Shown here one piece after another: positions 20,180 to 28,035 of a DNA stretch of 64,000 nucleotides. Below the pieces are notes generated by a model, which worked only from the letters and a program-made list of their open reading frames with translations, was not told the origin of the DNA and did no database searches. Location: IMG/VR virus record IMGVR_UViG_3300044712_000982, positions 1 to 64,000 of that record. One strand, given 5' to 3'. Each line of letters starts with the position of its first letter. Within the stretch, counting starts at the first letter, position 1. This DNA is from a virus. A program made the position numbers and the translations under genes.

Positions 20180-20739
20180 CTGACCCGATCGCCGGGCTCG
20201 GACAGATCCCCGGTGGTGTGGCGTGCGCCACCGGGCACCGCCCGCAGCACCTGCCGCCAGGGTCCACCAACTGGATCCGCACCGCGATGCTCCGGCTCAC
20301 CCGCGAGTTGCGCGAGCACCACGGCGTCACCACGGCGCGGACCGGCATGGCGTTGGGCGCCGACATGATGTGGGCGTGGGCCGCGCACATCACCGGGCTG
20401 ACGATCCACGCCGACATCCCATTCGTGCAGCAGCCGGACGTTTGGCCACGCAGGCACGACCGCGAGTACTGGACGAAGACCCGCGCGAGGGCGTCGTCGG
20501 AAACCATCTACGGCGACCTCGCGGGGCTGGAGGGGGACGACCGGAAGCGCCTAGCGATACGACTCCTGCATGCCCGCAACGACGGCATGCTCGCCGGCTC
20601 GAACATCGTCGTCGCACTGTGGGACCCGGACGTTGTGACTGGCGGCACCGCGTCTGCGGTGCGTAAGGCGCGCCAGCTTGGTCTGCCGATTGTGCACGTC
20701 AATCCGGCCGCGATGACCGTCACTCTGGACGGCGTGTGA
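20176..20739 (+). CDS. SLOG-superfamily protein (YspA/YpsA-like)
   Basis: 187 aa. VACATGHRPQHLP at residue 14, then ARTGMALGADMMWAWAAHI, IPFVQQPDVWP and GSNIVVALWDPDVVTGGTAS (near residue 150) are the nucleotide-binding loops of the SLOG Rossmann fold. SLOG proteins bind nucleotide-derived ligands and occur in DprA and in several phage-defence sensors. Here it may sense or process a nucleotide; substrate unknown. Confidence 0.8.
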   Translation: MTDPIAGLGQIPGGVACATGHRPQHLPPGSTNWIRTAMLRLTRELREHHGVTTARTGMALGADMMWAWAAHITGLTIHADIPFVQQPDVWPRRHDREYWTKTRARASSETIYGDLAGLEGDDRKRLAIRLLHARNDGMLAGSNIVVALWDPDVVTGGTASAVRKARQLGLPIVHVNPAAMTVTLDGV

Positions 20740-20948
20740 TGGCCCGCCGCCTCGCTGCGGTACCGGCGGACACCGGCGCGACGCCAGGCATGTGGATTGG
20801 CGCGTCGTACGCGCTCGGGCGGTTAGTGTCGGCAGACGAGCCATATCAGCACATATGCGGCAGGTTCTTCACCGGTCGAGTGACTGGCCAGGAATTCAAA
20901 TTGTTTTCTCGCGACTGTTTCGCGTGTGGCATCGGGGAGATCGAGTAA
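20739..20948 (+). CDS. Hypothetical 69-aa protein
   Basis: ATG 20739 begins MARRLAAVPADTGATPGM and ends RDCFACGIGEIE with one CxxC. It ends with TAA overlapping the HNH gene's start. The last 60 nt already show the lower G+C of the HNH insert, so its C-terminus may have been altered by that insertion. Confidence 0.55.
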   Translation: MARRLAAVPADTGATPGMWIGASYALGRLVSADEPYQHICGRFFTGRVTGQEFKLFSRDCFACGIGEIE

Positions 20949-21607
20949 TGGTGGCCAAACACTGCTGCGCGTGCGGATGTGGTCAACACCCGGCCAACCA
21001 TCAAGCCGAGTACGTCAGGGGGCATCGTCCACACACTGTGAAGCTGTGTCGCGTGATTGAATGCGACCGCCATGTAAATCCACATGGTGCATTCGATCTA
21101 TGTAAATATCACTATGATCAATTCAGGGCATACCTGAGGAGGAAGCAAAACCCACCCATTACAGCGATCGAACGTTTTATGCGAAACGTCATTCAGGTAA
21201 ATGAATGCTGGATCTGGAAAGGTAGTTGTGATGGTAGTGGCTATGGGATGTTCAGCGATCGCAGCCGCAGCAAATGGTTGATGCGATCGCACCGCTGGTC
21301 ATACGAGTATTTCGTATCCGACATACCGGACGGACTCGAACTCGATCACCTATGCCACACCAATGACGCAAACTGCGCCGGAGGCGTGTCATGCCCACAC
21401 CGTCGTTGCGTCAACCCATGGCATCTAGAACCCGTCACGAAGGAAGAGAACGCACGTCGCAGCAATAAGCCCAAGCGATCCAGTTGCCCACATGGACATG
21501 AATACAGTACCGAGAATACATACATAAATAAGCTCGGTAGACAAGTTTGCAGAACGTGCGCAAAGCGTTCTCAGCAGAGATACGAGCAGCGACGGAAGGT
21601 GGCATAA
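20948..21607 (+). CDS. HNH endonuclease, A+T-rich insert
   Basis: 219 aa. Core: HRWSYEYFVSDIPDGLELDH then LCHTNDANCAGG and CVNPWHLEPVTKEENARR, the D-H...N/P-W-H pattern of HNH nucleases with structural Cys; CPHGHEYS...CRTCAKR adds a zinc site, as in free-standing homing-type endonucleases. The DNA is clearly less G+C-rich than the genes on both sides. It sits just 5' of ssb, and its own stop overlaps the ssb start. Probably a recently arrived selfish or packaging-associated nuclease. Confidence 0.85.
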   Translation: MVAKHCCACGCGQHPANHQAEYVRGHRPHTVKLCRVIECDRHVNPHGAFDLCKYHYDQFRAYLRRKQNPPITAIERFMRNVIQVNECWIWKGSCDGSGYGMFSDRSRSKWLMRSHRWSYEYFVSDIPDGLELDHLCHTNDANCAGGVSCPHRRCVNPWHLEPVTKEENARRSNKPKRSSCPHGHEYSTENTYINKLGRQVCRTCAKRSQQRYEQRRKVA

Positions 21608-22083
21608 TGGCGGGCGACACTCCGATAACGATTCATGGCAACATTACGGGCGACATCGATCTACGCTTTACACCAAGCGGTGCCGCGACATGCAAGTTCA
21701 CCGTCGCGTCGACACCACGACGCTTCGACAAGAACGCGAACACATGGGTCGACGGCGACCCGCTGTTCATGCGCTGCACCGCATGGCGGCAACTCGCAGA
21801 GAATATCGCTGAGAGTACCGGCAAGGGGTCCCGAGTCATCGTTTCTGGCAATCTCAAGCTGGAGCGATGGGAAAGCAAGGAAGGCGAAAAAAAATCCGCG
21901 CTCGTCTTGGAGGTCGACGACTTCGGGCTGTCGCTGAAGTTCGCGACAGGGAAGGTGCAGCGCATGGCGCGCACATCCGGCGGTGGCACGTCTGGCGGTG
22001 GCAGCGCGGCTGCTGGTGACGATCCGTGGGCGTCGTCGAAGCCAACCGGCGGGTCGGGCTTCGACGACCAGCCGCCGTTCTGA
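21607..22083 (+). CDS. ssb: Single-stranded DNA-binding protein
   Basis: 158 aa. Residues 1-115 are an OB fold with the SSB signatures ITIHGNITGDIDLRFTPSG, FTVASTPRRFDK, FMRCTAWRQLAENIAES and KGSRVIVSGNLKLERWESKE. A Gly/Ser linker leads to the acidic tip DDQPPF, which in SSBs docks partner proteins. It coats ssDNA in replication and recombination. The upstream Shine-Dalgarno (GGAAGG) lies in the HNH gene. Confidence 0.95.
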   Translation: MAGDTPITIHGNITGDIDLRFTPSGAATCKFTVASTPRRFDKNANTWVDGDPLFMRCTAWRQLAENIAESTGKGSRVIVSGNLKLERWESKEGEKKSALVLEVDDFGLSLKFATGKVQRMARTSGGGTSGGGSAAAGDDPWASSKPTGGSGFDDQPPF

Positions 22084-22102
22084 GCTGCTGAGACGTTGCG
22101 TG

Positions 22103-22120
22103 GGCCGGGGTGACCCGGCC
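22103..22120 (+). terminator. Terminator-like hairpin after ssb
   Basis: GGCCGGG (22103-22109), GTGA loop, CCCGGCC (22114-22120), followed by TCGCCTGTTT. Short, strong stem with a weak T tract. Confidence 0.6.
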
Positions 22121-22150
22121 TCGCCTGTTTGATCCACAACATAGACGGGG

Positions 22151-22429
22151 ATGATCATGAGAGTTTTGAGGCGAACACCAGGACACCCAGACGAATGGCG
22201 CACCCAAGGCGCCTGCCAAGGACAAGACCCACTCCTGTTCTGGCCAGACGACGAACGCGGCAAAACCCGCGAACACATCAACAAGCAAGCCAAAAGCATC
22301 TGCAGCGAATGCGACGTCCTCCACAAATGCTTCGCATGGGCCATCCGCAACGAACGATACGGAACATGGGGCGGCCACACCGAAGAAGAACGCTCAAAAA
22401 TACGGCGCAAAGCAGGGGCTGCCGCATGA
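22151..22429 (+). CDS. WhiB-family iron-sulfur regulator
   Basis: 92 aa. GACQGQDPLLFWPDDERGK, then CSECDVLHKCFAWAIRNER and GTWGGHTEEER give the four conserved Cys (C-x(n)-C-x2-C-x5-C) and the G-[TV]-W-G-G turn of Wbl proteins, which carry a 4Fe-4S cluster and bind the sigma factor region 4. Phage Wbl proteins (for example TM4 WhiBTM4) can alter host division and superinfection. Either ATG 22151 or ATG 22157 may be used. Confidence 0.93.
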   Translation: MIMRVLRRTPGHPDEWRTQGACQGQDPLLFWPDDERGKTREHINKQAKSICSECDVLHKCFAWAIRNERYGTWGGHTEEERSKIRRKAGAAA

Positions 22430-22788
22430 GACCAACAGCAAATCCGAGACCGCGATGCCGATGCGGCAATCTCGCGCGGCTCGACTACGACACGTGCTGG
22501 GGCTGCTGGACACCACCCAACGACACCGTCAACGGCGAGCCCGAATGGCTGCCGCCAGATTGTGACGCCGCCGACGAACCAAACGCACTACCGGCCGCAG
22601 CACGCAGACAAGACCGCCGCATCAACCGGCCCATCGCCGACGACGACCGGGAACGAATCATCGCAGCATGGCAACAAATCCCGACCCTTGCCCACGTCGC
22701 AGCAGCCACCCACCGGTCCACCACCACCGTCGCGAAGATCCTGCATGAGTCCGGCATCCGCCCACTCCGAACCAAGGCAACGCCGTGA
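22426..22788 (+). CDS. HTH protein with N-terminal zinc ribbon, 120 aa
   Basis: ATG 22426 (overlap) begins MRPTANPRPRCRCGNLARLD; CRCGN...CWGCW is a zinc ribbon. Residues 72-118 (DDDRERIIAAWQQIPTLAHV, then HRSTTTVAKILHESGI) form an HTH. It resembles the C-terminal halves of its neighbour at 22785, so the two may be diverged duplicates. Confidence 0.6.
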   Translation: MRPTANPRPRCRCGNLARLDYDTCWGCWTPPNDTVNGEPEWLPPDCDAADEPNALPAAARRQDRRINRPIADDDRERIIAAWQQIPTLAHVAAATHRSTTTVAKILHESGIRPLRTKATP

Positions 22789-23228
22789 ACTGCCCACTCT
22801 GCGGATGCGAGATGACACAGCTCATCGGCGACGTGTGTCCGCTCTGCTGGATCCCGCCACTCGCCCACCGCGCCCCCGACGCCCGTCCGGCGAAGAGACC
22901 ACCGAAACGCACCAGCGCCGCCGAGGTGGCAGAGATCATGCGACGCCACGCCGCAGGGCACTCCCCCGCCAGGATCGCCGCCGCGCTCGGCCGCGCCTAC
23001 TCGACGGTGTGCATGATCCTCGGCGACCAGCACCAGCGCCGTGTGCGGGTGCCCGTCGACAAGGCGGAGACACGCAGGATCATCGCCGCCTACGGCCGTC
23101 CAGGCGCAACCGTCAAAACGCTCGCGCCTGTGTTCTGCCGCGACCAGGCGACTATCGCCGCCGTGCTACGGGATGCCGGGGTGCTGCGCTCGGTGGGCGG
23201 CGACCGCAAAACACGGAGGAGCAGTTGA
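22785..23228 (+). CDS. Zinc ribbon plus two HTH units, 147 aa
   Basis: GTG 22785 gives MNCPLCGCEMTQLIGDVCPL, a C-x2-C...C-x2-C ribbon. Two HTH segments follow: SAAEVAEIMRRHAAGHSPAR (residues 43-75) and KAETRRIIAAYGRPGATVKT (93-135), each ending in an STV/ATIAAVL recognition helix. DNA-binding; target unknown. Confidence 0.6.
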   Translation: MNCPLCGCEMTQLIGDVCPLCWIPPLAHRAPDARPAKRPPKRTSAAEVAEIMRRHAAGHSPARIAAALGRAYSTVCMILGDQHQRRVRVPVDKAETRRIIAAYGRPGATVKTLAPVFCRDQATIAAVLRDAGVLRSVGGDRKTRRSS

Positions 23229-23476
23229 ACACACCACCAAATCCAATCAAGTCGATCAACATTCGGCTTGGGGTGGCGGCCCGGCGCCGCCAACTCCGCG
23301 AACAACTCGGACTCACGCCGCAACAACTCGCCGCGCGGATCTTGGTTACGCCGCAACTCCACGTCAGCGCAGAAACCCTGACCGACTGGGAGAACGCCGC
23401 CTACTGGCCGATGCCCGACGTGTCCGAGAAGTGGCGGCAGGCACTCCGCAACGCACAACGACGGAGGCGACGTTGA
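23225..23476 (+). CDS. 83-aa Xre-like protein with TTG start
   Basis: TTG 23225 overlaps the previous TGA (TTGA). Residues 10-80 (LGVAARRRQLREQLGLTPQQ, then SAETLTDWENAAYWPMPDVS) fit a divergent Cro/Xre HTH. The coupled TTG start is the only plausible one. Confidence 0.55.
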   Translation: MNTPPNPIKSINIRLGVAARRRQLREQLGLTPQQLAARILVTPQLHVSAETLTDWENAAYWPMPDVSEKWRQALRNAQRRRRR

Positions 23477-23619
23477 ACCGACTCGGCCCGAACGATCGCG
23501 AACCCGGCGACTCCCCCGGATCCCGGATGTGGCACGCCGCGCACGGATATGACTGCACGGCGCCGTGCCGGCATCGACCCGAACTGGTCGACGACGCAGA
23601 GGACGGCGAGGGGTCGTGA
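23473..23619 (+). CDS. 48-aa hypothetical peptide
   Basis: TTG 23473 overlaps the previous stop (TTGA). The sequence includes MWHAAHGYDCTAPCRHRPEL, a possible His/Cys metal site, and an acidic tail. Position and overlaps support it; function unknown. Confidence 0.45.
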   Translation: MNRLGPNDREPGDSPGSRMWHAAHGYDCTAPCRHRPELVDDAEDGEGS

Positions 23620-23834
23620 CCTACGTCGATCCGGTCGTCGCCGCGCTGACAGCCGAACGCAAACGCCGACGCTGGACACACGAACAGCTCGCGAAACGCG
23701 CCCGCGTCGGGAGAAGCACCATCTCCCGCTTCGAGGCCGGGCGGCACTCGCCGACGCTCGTGGTGGTACGCGCCATCGCAACGGCGCTGGGGCGGAACAT
23801 CGCGCTGCCGGAACAGCAGGTGATACGCGAGTGA
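23616..23834 (+). CDS. 72-aa Xre-family HTH protein
   Basis: GTG 23616 gives MTYVDPVVAALTAERKRRRW. TTHEQLAKRA-type helix 2 (HEQLAKRARVGRSTISRFEA) and helix 3-5 (HSPTLVVVRAIATALGRNIA) are a canonical Xre domain. Last gene of the rightward early run; it ends in front of a convergent gene. Confidence 0.7.
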   Translation: MTYVDPVVAALTAERKRRRWTHEQLAKRARVGRSTISRFEAGRHSPTLVVVRAIATALGRNIALPEQQVIRE

Positions 23835-23890
23835 GGTGGACACGCACGTGTGGCCCGGCCGGATGGTCGGGCTATGCGGCGTTGCAGGGG

Positions 23891-24130
23891 TCAGACCGGT
23901 TTTCCTTCGGCGATTCGCTTCGCGCGCGTGTCTGCGCGCCATCTCCGGATCGGCCCGCGCTTCTTCCCGGGCAGAGGTGTTGCCGGATGCTCCGCGCGCC
24001 ACTCCATGTAGTCCCGGATGTCTTGAGCGCGGCCGAGGTCTCCTGTGACCTCGGTGTAGGCATCGAAGATCGGCGCGGGTACGCGGAAGCGACGGACGTC
24101 GGTCGTTGTCTTCTCCGCTTCCTCGGACAT
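23891..24130 (-). CDS. 79-aa RHH-like small protein, paralogue of 28036-28239
   Basis: ATG 24130 begins MSEEAEKTTTDVRRFRVPAP and contains DIRDYMEWRAEHPATPLPGK then KRGPIRRW. The same order of motifs (strand, LRxY-EWR, P-TPLPG-RRGP) occurs in the gene at 28239. The short N-terminal strand (VRRFRVP) followed by helices suggests a ribbon-helix-helix-type DNA binder. Both genes are isolated leftward units with identical promoter architecture. Confidence 0.6.
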   Translation of the reverse strand: MSEEAEKTTTDVRRFRVPAPIFDAYTEVTGDLGRAQDIRDYMEWRAEHPATPLPGKKRGPIRRWRADTRAKRIAEGKPV

Positions 24131-24136
24131 GGGCCG

Positions 24137-24166
24137 AGGGTACGACAGTTGCCCTCCGGATGTCTA
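24137..24166 (-). promoter_or_regulatory. Leaderless promoter of gene 24130
   Basis: On the minus strand: TAGACA (complement of 24161-24166), 18-nt spacer, TACCCT (complement of 24137-24142), 6 nt, ATG 24130. Confidence 0.65.
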
Positions 24167-24261
24167 CAACCGCGACCACATCGACGTCTGGCGTGTGGCT
24201 TGATTTGTGGCACACCAGCAGCTACGTTTGTGGCACCAAAACTGATCACACTGGAGGCAGC

Positions 24262-25418
24262 GTGAGAGACGCCGAACTGTGCGCCGGCTTCGGGGGCTTG
24301 CACCTCGGCCTCCAACTCGCCGGACTCCCCGTCCATCTCGCGTGGTACGCCGAAAACGACCCCGCACCATCCGTCGTCATGGCCACCCACCACCCCGACA
24401 CCCCCAACATCGGCGACATCACCACCGCCAACTGGGACGCAGCCGAACCGGTCGACATCCTCTGCGCCGGATTTCCATGCCAGCCGTTCTCCCTCGCAGG
24501 GAAACGGCGCGGATCAGCCGACGAACGTCACCTCTGGCTCACCGGCGTGCTCCCCGCGATCACGACGCTTGAGCCCGAGGTCTTCTTCGGCGAGAACGTC
24601 CCCGGGCTGCTCACCATCGAACGCGGCGAGGTTTTCCGCGCGATCCTCACCGACCTCACCGCGCGCAACTACACCATCCGCTGGACCACCATCGGCGCCT
24701 GCAAAGTCGGCCTGTGCCACCACCGGCACCGCGTCTTCATCCTCGCAACCCGCCAGATCGGCGAACTCCCACCCGAGTTGGGCATGCCGATCTCGGCCTG
24801 GTCCAGGGGCCGCAGCCGCAACCCGTGGCCGCGCGACGGAGTATGCGCGGGCGGCGAAGTGTGGGACGAACCTACCGACCACTGCCACAAGACCGGCCTA
24901 CTGCCCACCCCGACCGCGACACCGTACGGCAACAACCAGACCGACAGCCCGGGTGCCGCCGTGCGCCCATCACTCGACGCCCTCGCGCCACTCCTACCGA
25001 CGCCACGCGCATCCGACGGCGAAAAGGGCGGCCCGAACCAGCGCGGATCATCCGGCGACCTCGCCCTACCCGCCGCCGTGCAGCCCGAACGGTGGGGCCA
25101 GTACGCCGAGGCCGTGTGGCGACACGAACTCATCACCGGCATGCGCGCACCCGACCCGACCATCACCGGCAAACGCGGCGGACGTCGCCTCAATCCGGAG
25201 CTCACAGAGTGGATGCAAGGGCTACCGGCCGGGTGGATCACCGGCTCGATCCTGCCCGACAAGGACCCGCGTCCGGACCGCATCGACCGGAACGCCGCTA
25301 ACAAGATCGCTGGAAACGGCGTGGCTGTTCCCGCCGTGGCTGCCGCCGTGCGCCGGCTACTCGACCGTGCTGGCTGGGCCGCGCTGCCATCCCAACCCGC
25401 ACCGGAGGTGCAGCATGA
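24262..25418 (+). CDS. C5-cytosine DNA methyltransferase (end uncertain)
   Basis: GTG 24262 follows CTGGAGG. Motifs in order: I ELCAGFGGLHLG, IV GFPCQPFSLAGK (catalytic Cys near residue 73), VI GENVPG, VIII GLCHHRHRVFILA, a target-recognition region (residues 190-340) and X NKIAGNGVAVPAV (near 355). It should methylate cytosine at C5 in one sequence, protecting phage DNA or acting as a solitary Dcm-type enzyme. The end is a problem: the frame has no stop until 26967. I place the end at the ATGA overlap with the next gene (TGA 25416-25418, different frame), which requires a one-base shift near the 3' end. Confidence 0.75.
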
Positions 25419-25918
25419 GCAAGTTTCTATACGCGTTCGGCGCGTCGGTCGCCTACCTCGGCACGATCGTTGCCGCGAACTGGGCCATCGCAACGTTCGG
25501 CGCGGTCCCGGTCGGGTTCGGGCTCGTAGCACCCGCTGCGGTCTGGTTCGCAGGTCTCGCGTTCACGCTCCGGGACCTACTTCACGACGCAGCCGGACGC
25601 TGGGCGGTGCTCGCCGCAACTGCTGTCGGTGCGGTCTTGTCGGCCGCCGTCGCGGGTCCGGCCATGGCGCTGGCATCGGGCGTCGCGTTCGGCGTATCGG
25701 AGCTGGCGGACTTTGCCGTCTATGCCCCGTTGCGCCGTCGCCGCTGGCTCCTCGCCGTGGCCGCATCCAACGCATTCGGACTCGTGGCCGATTCGCTGCT
25801 GTTCCTCTGGCTGGCGTTTGGGTCGCTCGCGTTCCTGCCGGGCCAGATCGTCGGCAAAACCTGGATGACGATCCTCGCCGTCGCAGTCCTCGCAGTGTGG
25901 CGGAGGTGCCGCAGGTGA
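25415..25918 (+). CDS. yhhQ: YhhQ/VUT-family queuosine-precursor transporter
   Basis: 167 aa; ATG 25415 has GGAGG 6 nt upstream. It has four to six hydrophobic spans and the VUT signatures FTLRDLLHDAAGR, SELADFAVYAPLRRR, SNAFGLVADSLLFLWLAFGS and GQIVGKTWMT. In E. coli YhhQ imports preQ0/preQ1. A phage copy next to a DpdA-like enzyme suggests uptake of 7-deazaguanine precursors for DNA modification. It overlaps the flanking genes by ATGA and GTGA, so the three are co-translated. Confidence 0.85.
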   Translation: MSKFLYAFGASVAYLGTIVAANWAIATFGAVPVGFGLVAPAAVWFAGLAFTLRDLLHDAAGRWAVLAATAVGAVLSAAVAGPAMALASGVAFGVSELADFAVYAPLRRRRWLLAVAASNAFGLVADSLLFLWLAFGSLAFLPGQIVGKTWMTILAVAVLAVWRRCRR

Positions 25919-26967
25919 GGCTCTACCTCGGCGTGGACGTCGGCTGGCTCAACCGGCCCGAGATGGCTGGTACGCCGCGCTGCGTCTCCCGCAACCGACT
26001 CGCCGGGCGTCGCAGCATCCAGCGCGCCAACGGGCCGATCCTCATCGACTCCGGTGCTTTCACCGAACTCAAAACCCACGGCCGGTGGCGCATCACCCCC
26101 GCAGAATACGTCGCCGAGGTGCGCCGCTACGTCGCAGCGATCGGGCCAGACAACGTCGTGGCCGTCGGGCCGATGGACTGGATGTGCGAGTCCGTGGTCA
26201 TCGACGGAGGCGTCACGAAAGACGGGCGCTTCGCCGGTACTCGTGCGGCCATCGGCATGCCAGACGCGAGCCTCGACGAGTGCATCGCTGAGCATCAGCG
26301 CCGCACCGTCGCCAACTACCTCGAACTCCGGGCGCTCGCGCCTGACCTGCCGATCATGCCCGTCTTGCAGGGCTCGACCCTCGACCAGTACCTCCGCTGC
26401 GTCGACATGTACCGGACGGCTGGTGTTGAACTGCGCACGGTGCCGCTCGTCGGGCTCGGCTCCGTCTGTCGACGGCAGGCGTCGGACGAGATCGACCTGA
26501 TCGTCACCACCCTCGAATCGCTCGGGATGTCCCTGCACGGGTTCGGCGTCAAGTCCGGCGGACTCGCCGCGTATGGGCCGCTCCTCACCTCCGCCGACTC
26601 GATGGCCTGGTCCTACGGCGCCCGGAAACGCGGCGGCCGGTGCGTCCACGGGCTTGTCAGGTGGGAGACCAACTGTCCCGCGTGGGCTGCCGCGTGGTGG
26701 CGCCGAACCACGGCACGTATCAACTGCGCGCAACCCGCGCTCGACCTTTGGAGTGCCGTCATGACCGTCACCGCCACGTGGACGCGCCCCACGTGCGACA
26801 CCTGCCGCGCGGTCTACACCCCGACCGGCCCGTACTGGGACGGCACCAACGACCGCATCGACGCCATGGCCCGCGCCGCCGGTTGGGGCATTGCCGTTGG
26901 TGTCACCCACGGTGGGCGCCCGTATGCGGCAGCGGCGTGCCCGACCTGCCGCCGTGGTGGTGCATGA
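25915..26967 (+). CDS. dpdA: DpdA-like deazapurine transglycosylase with zinc-ribbon tail
   Basis: 350 aa, GTG 25915 (overlap GTGA). It resembles phage DpdA-type (TGT-fold) proteins: ILIDSGAFTELKTHGRWRIT, YVAAIGPDNVVAVGPMDWMC, LPIMPVLQGSTLDQYLRCVD, VPLVGLGSVCRRQ and LHGFGVKSGGLAAYGPLLTS with a beta-barrel-like repeat of strand ends. DpdA enzymes swap guanine in DNA for a 7-deazaguanine. After residue 280 comes a 68-residue segment from MTVTATWTRPTCDTCRAVYT to ACPTCRRGGA (C-x2-C...C-x2-C), possibly a separate gene starting at ATG 26761 or a real fusion. Confidence 0.7.
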   Translation: MRLYLGVDVGWLNRPEMAGTPRCVSRNRLAGRRSIQRANGPILIDSGAFTELKTHGRWRITPAEYVAEVRRYVAAIGPDNVVAVGPMDWMCESVVIDGGVTKDGRFAGTRAAIGMPDASLDECIAEHQRRTVANYLELRALAPDLPIMPVLQGSTLDQYLRCVDMYRTAGVELRTVPLVGLGSVCRRQASDEIDLIVTTLESLGMSLHGFGVKSGGLAAYGPLLTSADSMAWSYGARKRGGRCVHGLVRWETNCPAWAAAWWRRTTARINCAQPALDLWSAVMTVTATWTRPTCDTCRAVYTPTGPYWDGTNDRIDAMARAAGWGIAVGVTHGGRPYAAAACPTCRRGGA

Positions 26968-27371
26968 TGGGCGGCCAGCGAATCTCCAGCCAGCGGGTCG
27001 CCGAACTCGTCGCCCACTACCGACGGCACCGGTCAGCAGCCGCGGCGGCTCGATCTGTCGAGTGCTCCACAAGCGCCGCGATCAAGCACCTGCGCGCGGC
27101 CGGCATTGGGGTAACGTCGCCACCCCCGCCGGTCCGGACCGTGTGGGTCGACTTCGATAGCGCCGCGTTCTTCGCCGCCGTCGACGATGCCCGGCGCGAG
27201 CGGGGCGTGTCGTGGCGGACCGTGCTCGTCGAGGCCGGCATCAAGGGCGCTTCGTTCATCACCCGGTTTACTGGCGGGCAGACCCCGGATGCCAACAATT
27301 TGGTGCGTCTGCTGGCGTGGCTCGGCACGACCGACATGGGCCCGTACATGCGTAGCCGTGGTGATGCGTGA
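26964..27371 (+). CDS. HTH protein, 135 aa
   Basis: ATG 26964 overlaps the previous stop (ATGA). Residues 8-45 (ISSQRVAELVAHYRRHRSAA, then SAAIKHLRAAGI) form one HTH; residues 62-130 (VDFDSAAFFAAVDDARRERG, then SFITRFTGGQTPDANNLVRL) form a divergent Xre-like domain. DNA-binding; role unknown. Confidence 0.6.
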   Translation: MMGGQRISSQRVAELVAHYRRHRSAAAAARSVECSTSAAIKHLRAAGIGVTSPPPPVRTVWVDFDSAAFFAAVDDARRERGVSWRTVLVEAGIKGASFITRFTGGQTPDANNLVRLLAWLGTTDMGPYMRSRGDA

Positions 27372-27979
27372 TGCCCGTGGCTTTGTTCCCGCCGGTCACC
27401 CACGGCGGCGCCGACCCGCGGCACTACGCCGACGCTGTGCCGCTGACGGAGGCGTTGCGGTGGATGCGCGGCCCGGGTAACGCGCGCTGGCATCGGGTCA
27501 GGTGGGGCGTCCGGCACGGCGACCACGTCAGTTGGTCGTACTGGTGCAACCCCGCGTCGTCGTTCAAGCTCGGCGGCCCGTACCAGCTCGACGAGTTGGC
27601 CGACGGCGAACCGACGTGCGCGAGGTGCGTCGAGCTGGCCGAGCGTCACGACCAGGACGGCATTCCCCTCGACGTCGACCGGTACCGGCAGTGGGCTGAT
27701 CTCGCACGCCGCCCCGCCGTCTGCCCCGGGTCGCGGCGGGCCGAACTGTGCCGGCCCTTTGACGAGACGCTGCGGGTCGGAGTGTGCCTCGCCTGCGGCG
27801 TCACCGAACAGGTCCGGCCGTACAGCGGCTACACCCGGTCCAGCTACGGGCTCGCGCGACACGCCCCGAATTTGGAGTTGCTCGACCCGTGCCCGTGGCA
27901 CGAGTGGCGAGACGTGGTCGCCGTGGGTGAGGCGGCCGGGTGCAGGTGCGGATGGCATCAACGGGAGGCGCTGGAGTGA
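27371..27979 (+). CDS. Hypothetical 202-aa Cys/His-rich protein
   Basis: ATG 27371 (GTG 27368 is possible) begins MPVALFPPVTHGGADPRHYA. Several Cys pairs (PTCARCVEL, VCLACGVTE, CRCGWH) indicate two or three zinc sites. The first 70 residues contain many Trp/Arg. Last gene of the operon that starts with the methyltransferase, followed by a terminator. No family is recognised. Confidence 0.6.
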   Translation: MPVALFPPVTHGGADPRHYADAVPLTEALRWMRGPGNARWHRVRWGVRHGDHVSWSYWCNPASSFKLGGPYQLDELADGEPTCARCVELAERHDQDGIPLDVDRYRQWADLARRPAVCPGSRRAELCRPFDETLRVGVCLACGVTEQVRPYSGYTRSSYGLARHAPNLELLDPCPWHEWRDVVAVGEAAGCRCGWHQREALE

Positions 27980-27996
27980 CGTGTGTATATGCAGAT

Positions 27997-28021
27997 AGCC
28001 CGACCTTCACTAGGTCGGGCT
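27997..28021. terminator. Bidirectional terminator-like hairpin
   Basis: AGCCCGACC (27997-28005), loop TTCACTA, GGTCGGGCT (28013-28021), perfect 9-bp stem between two convergent genes. T tracts are weak on both sides. Confidence 0.75.
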
Positions 28022-28035
28022 GTTGGCGTTGGTGG

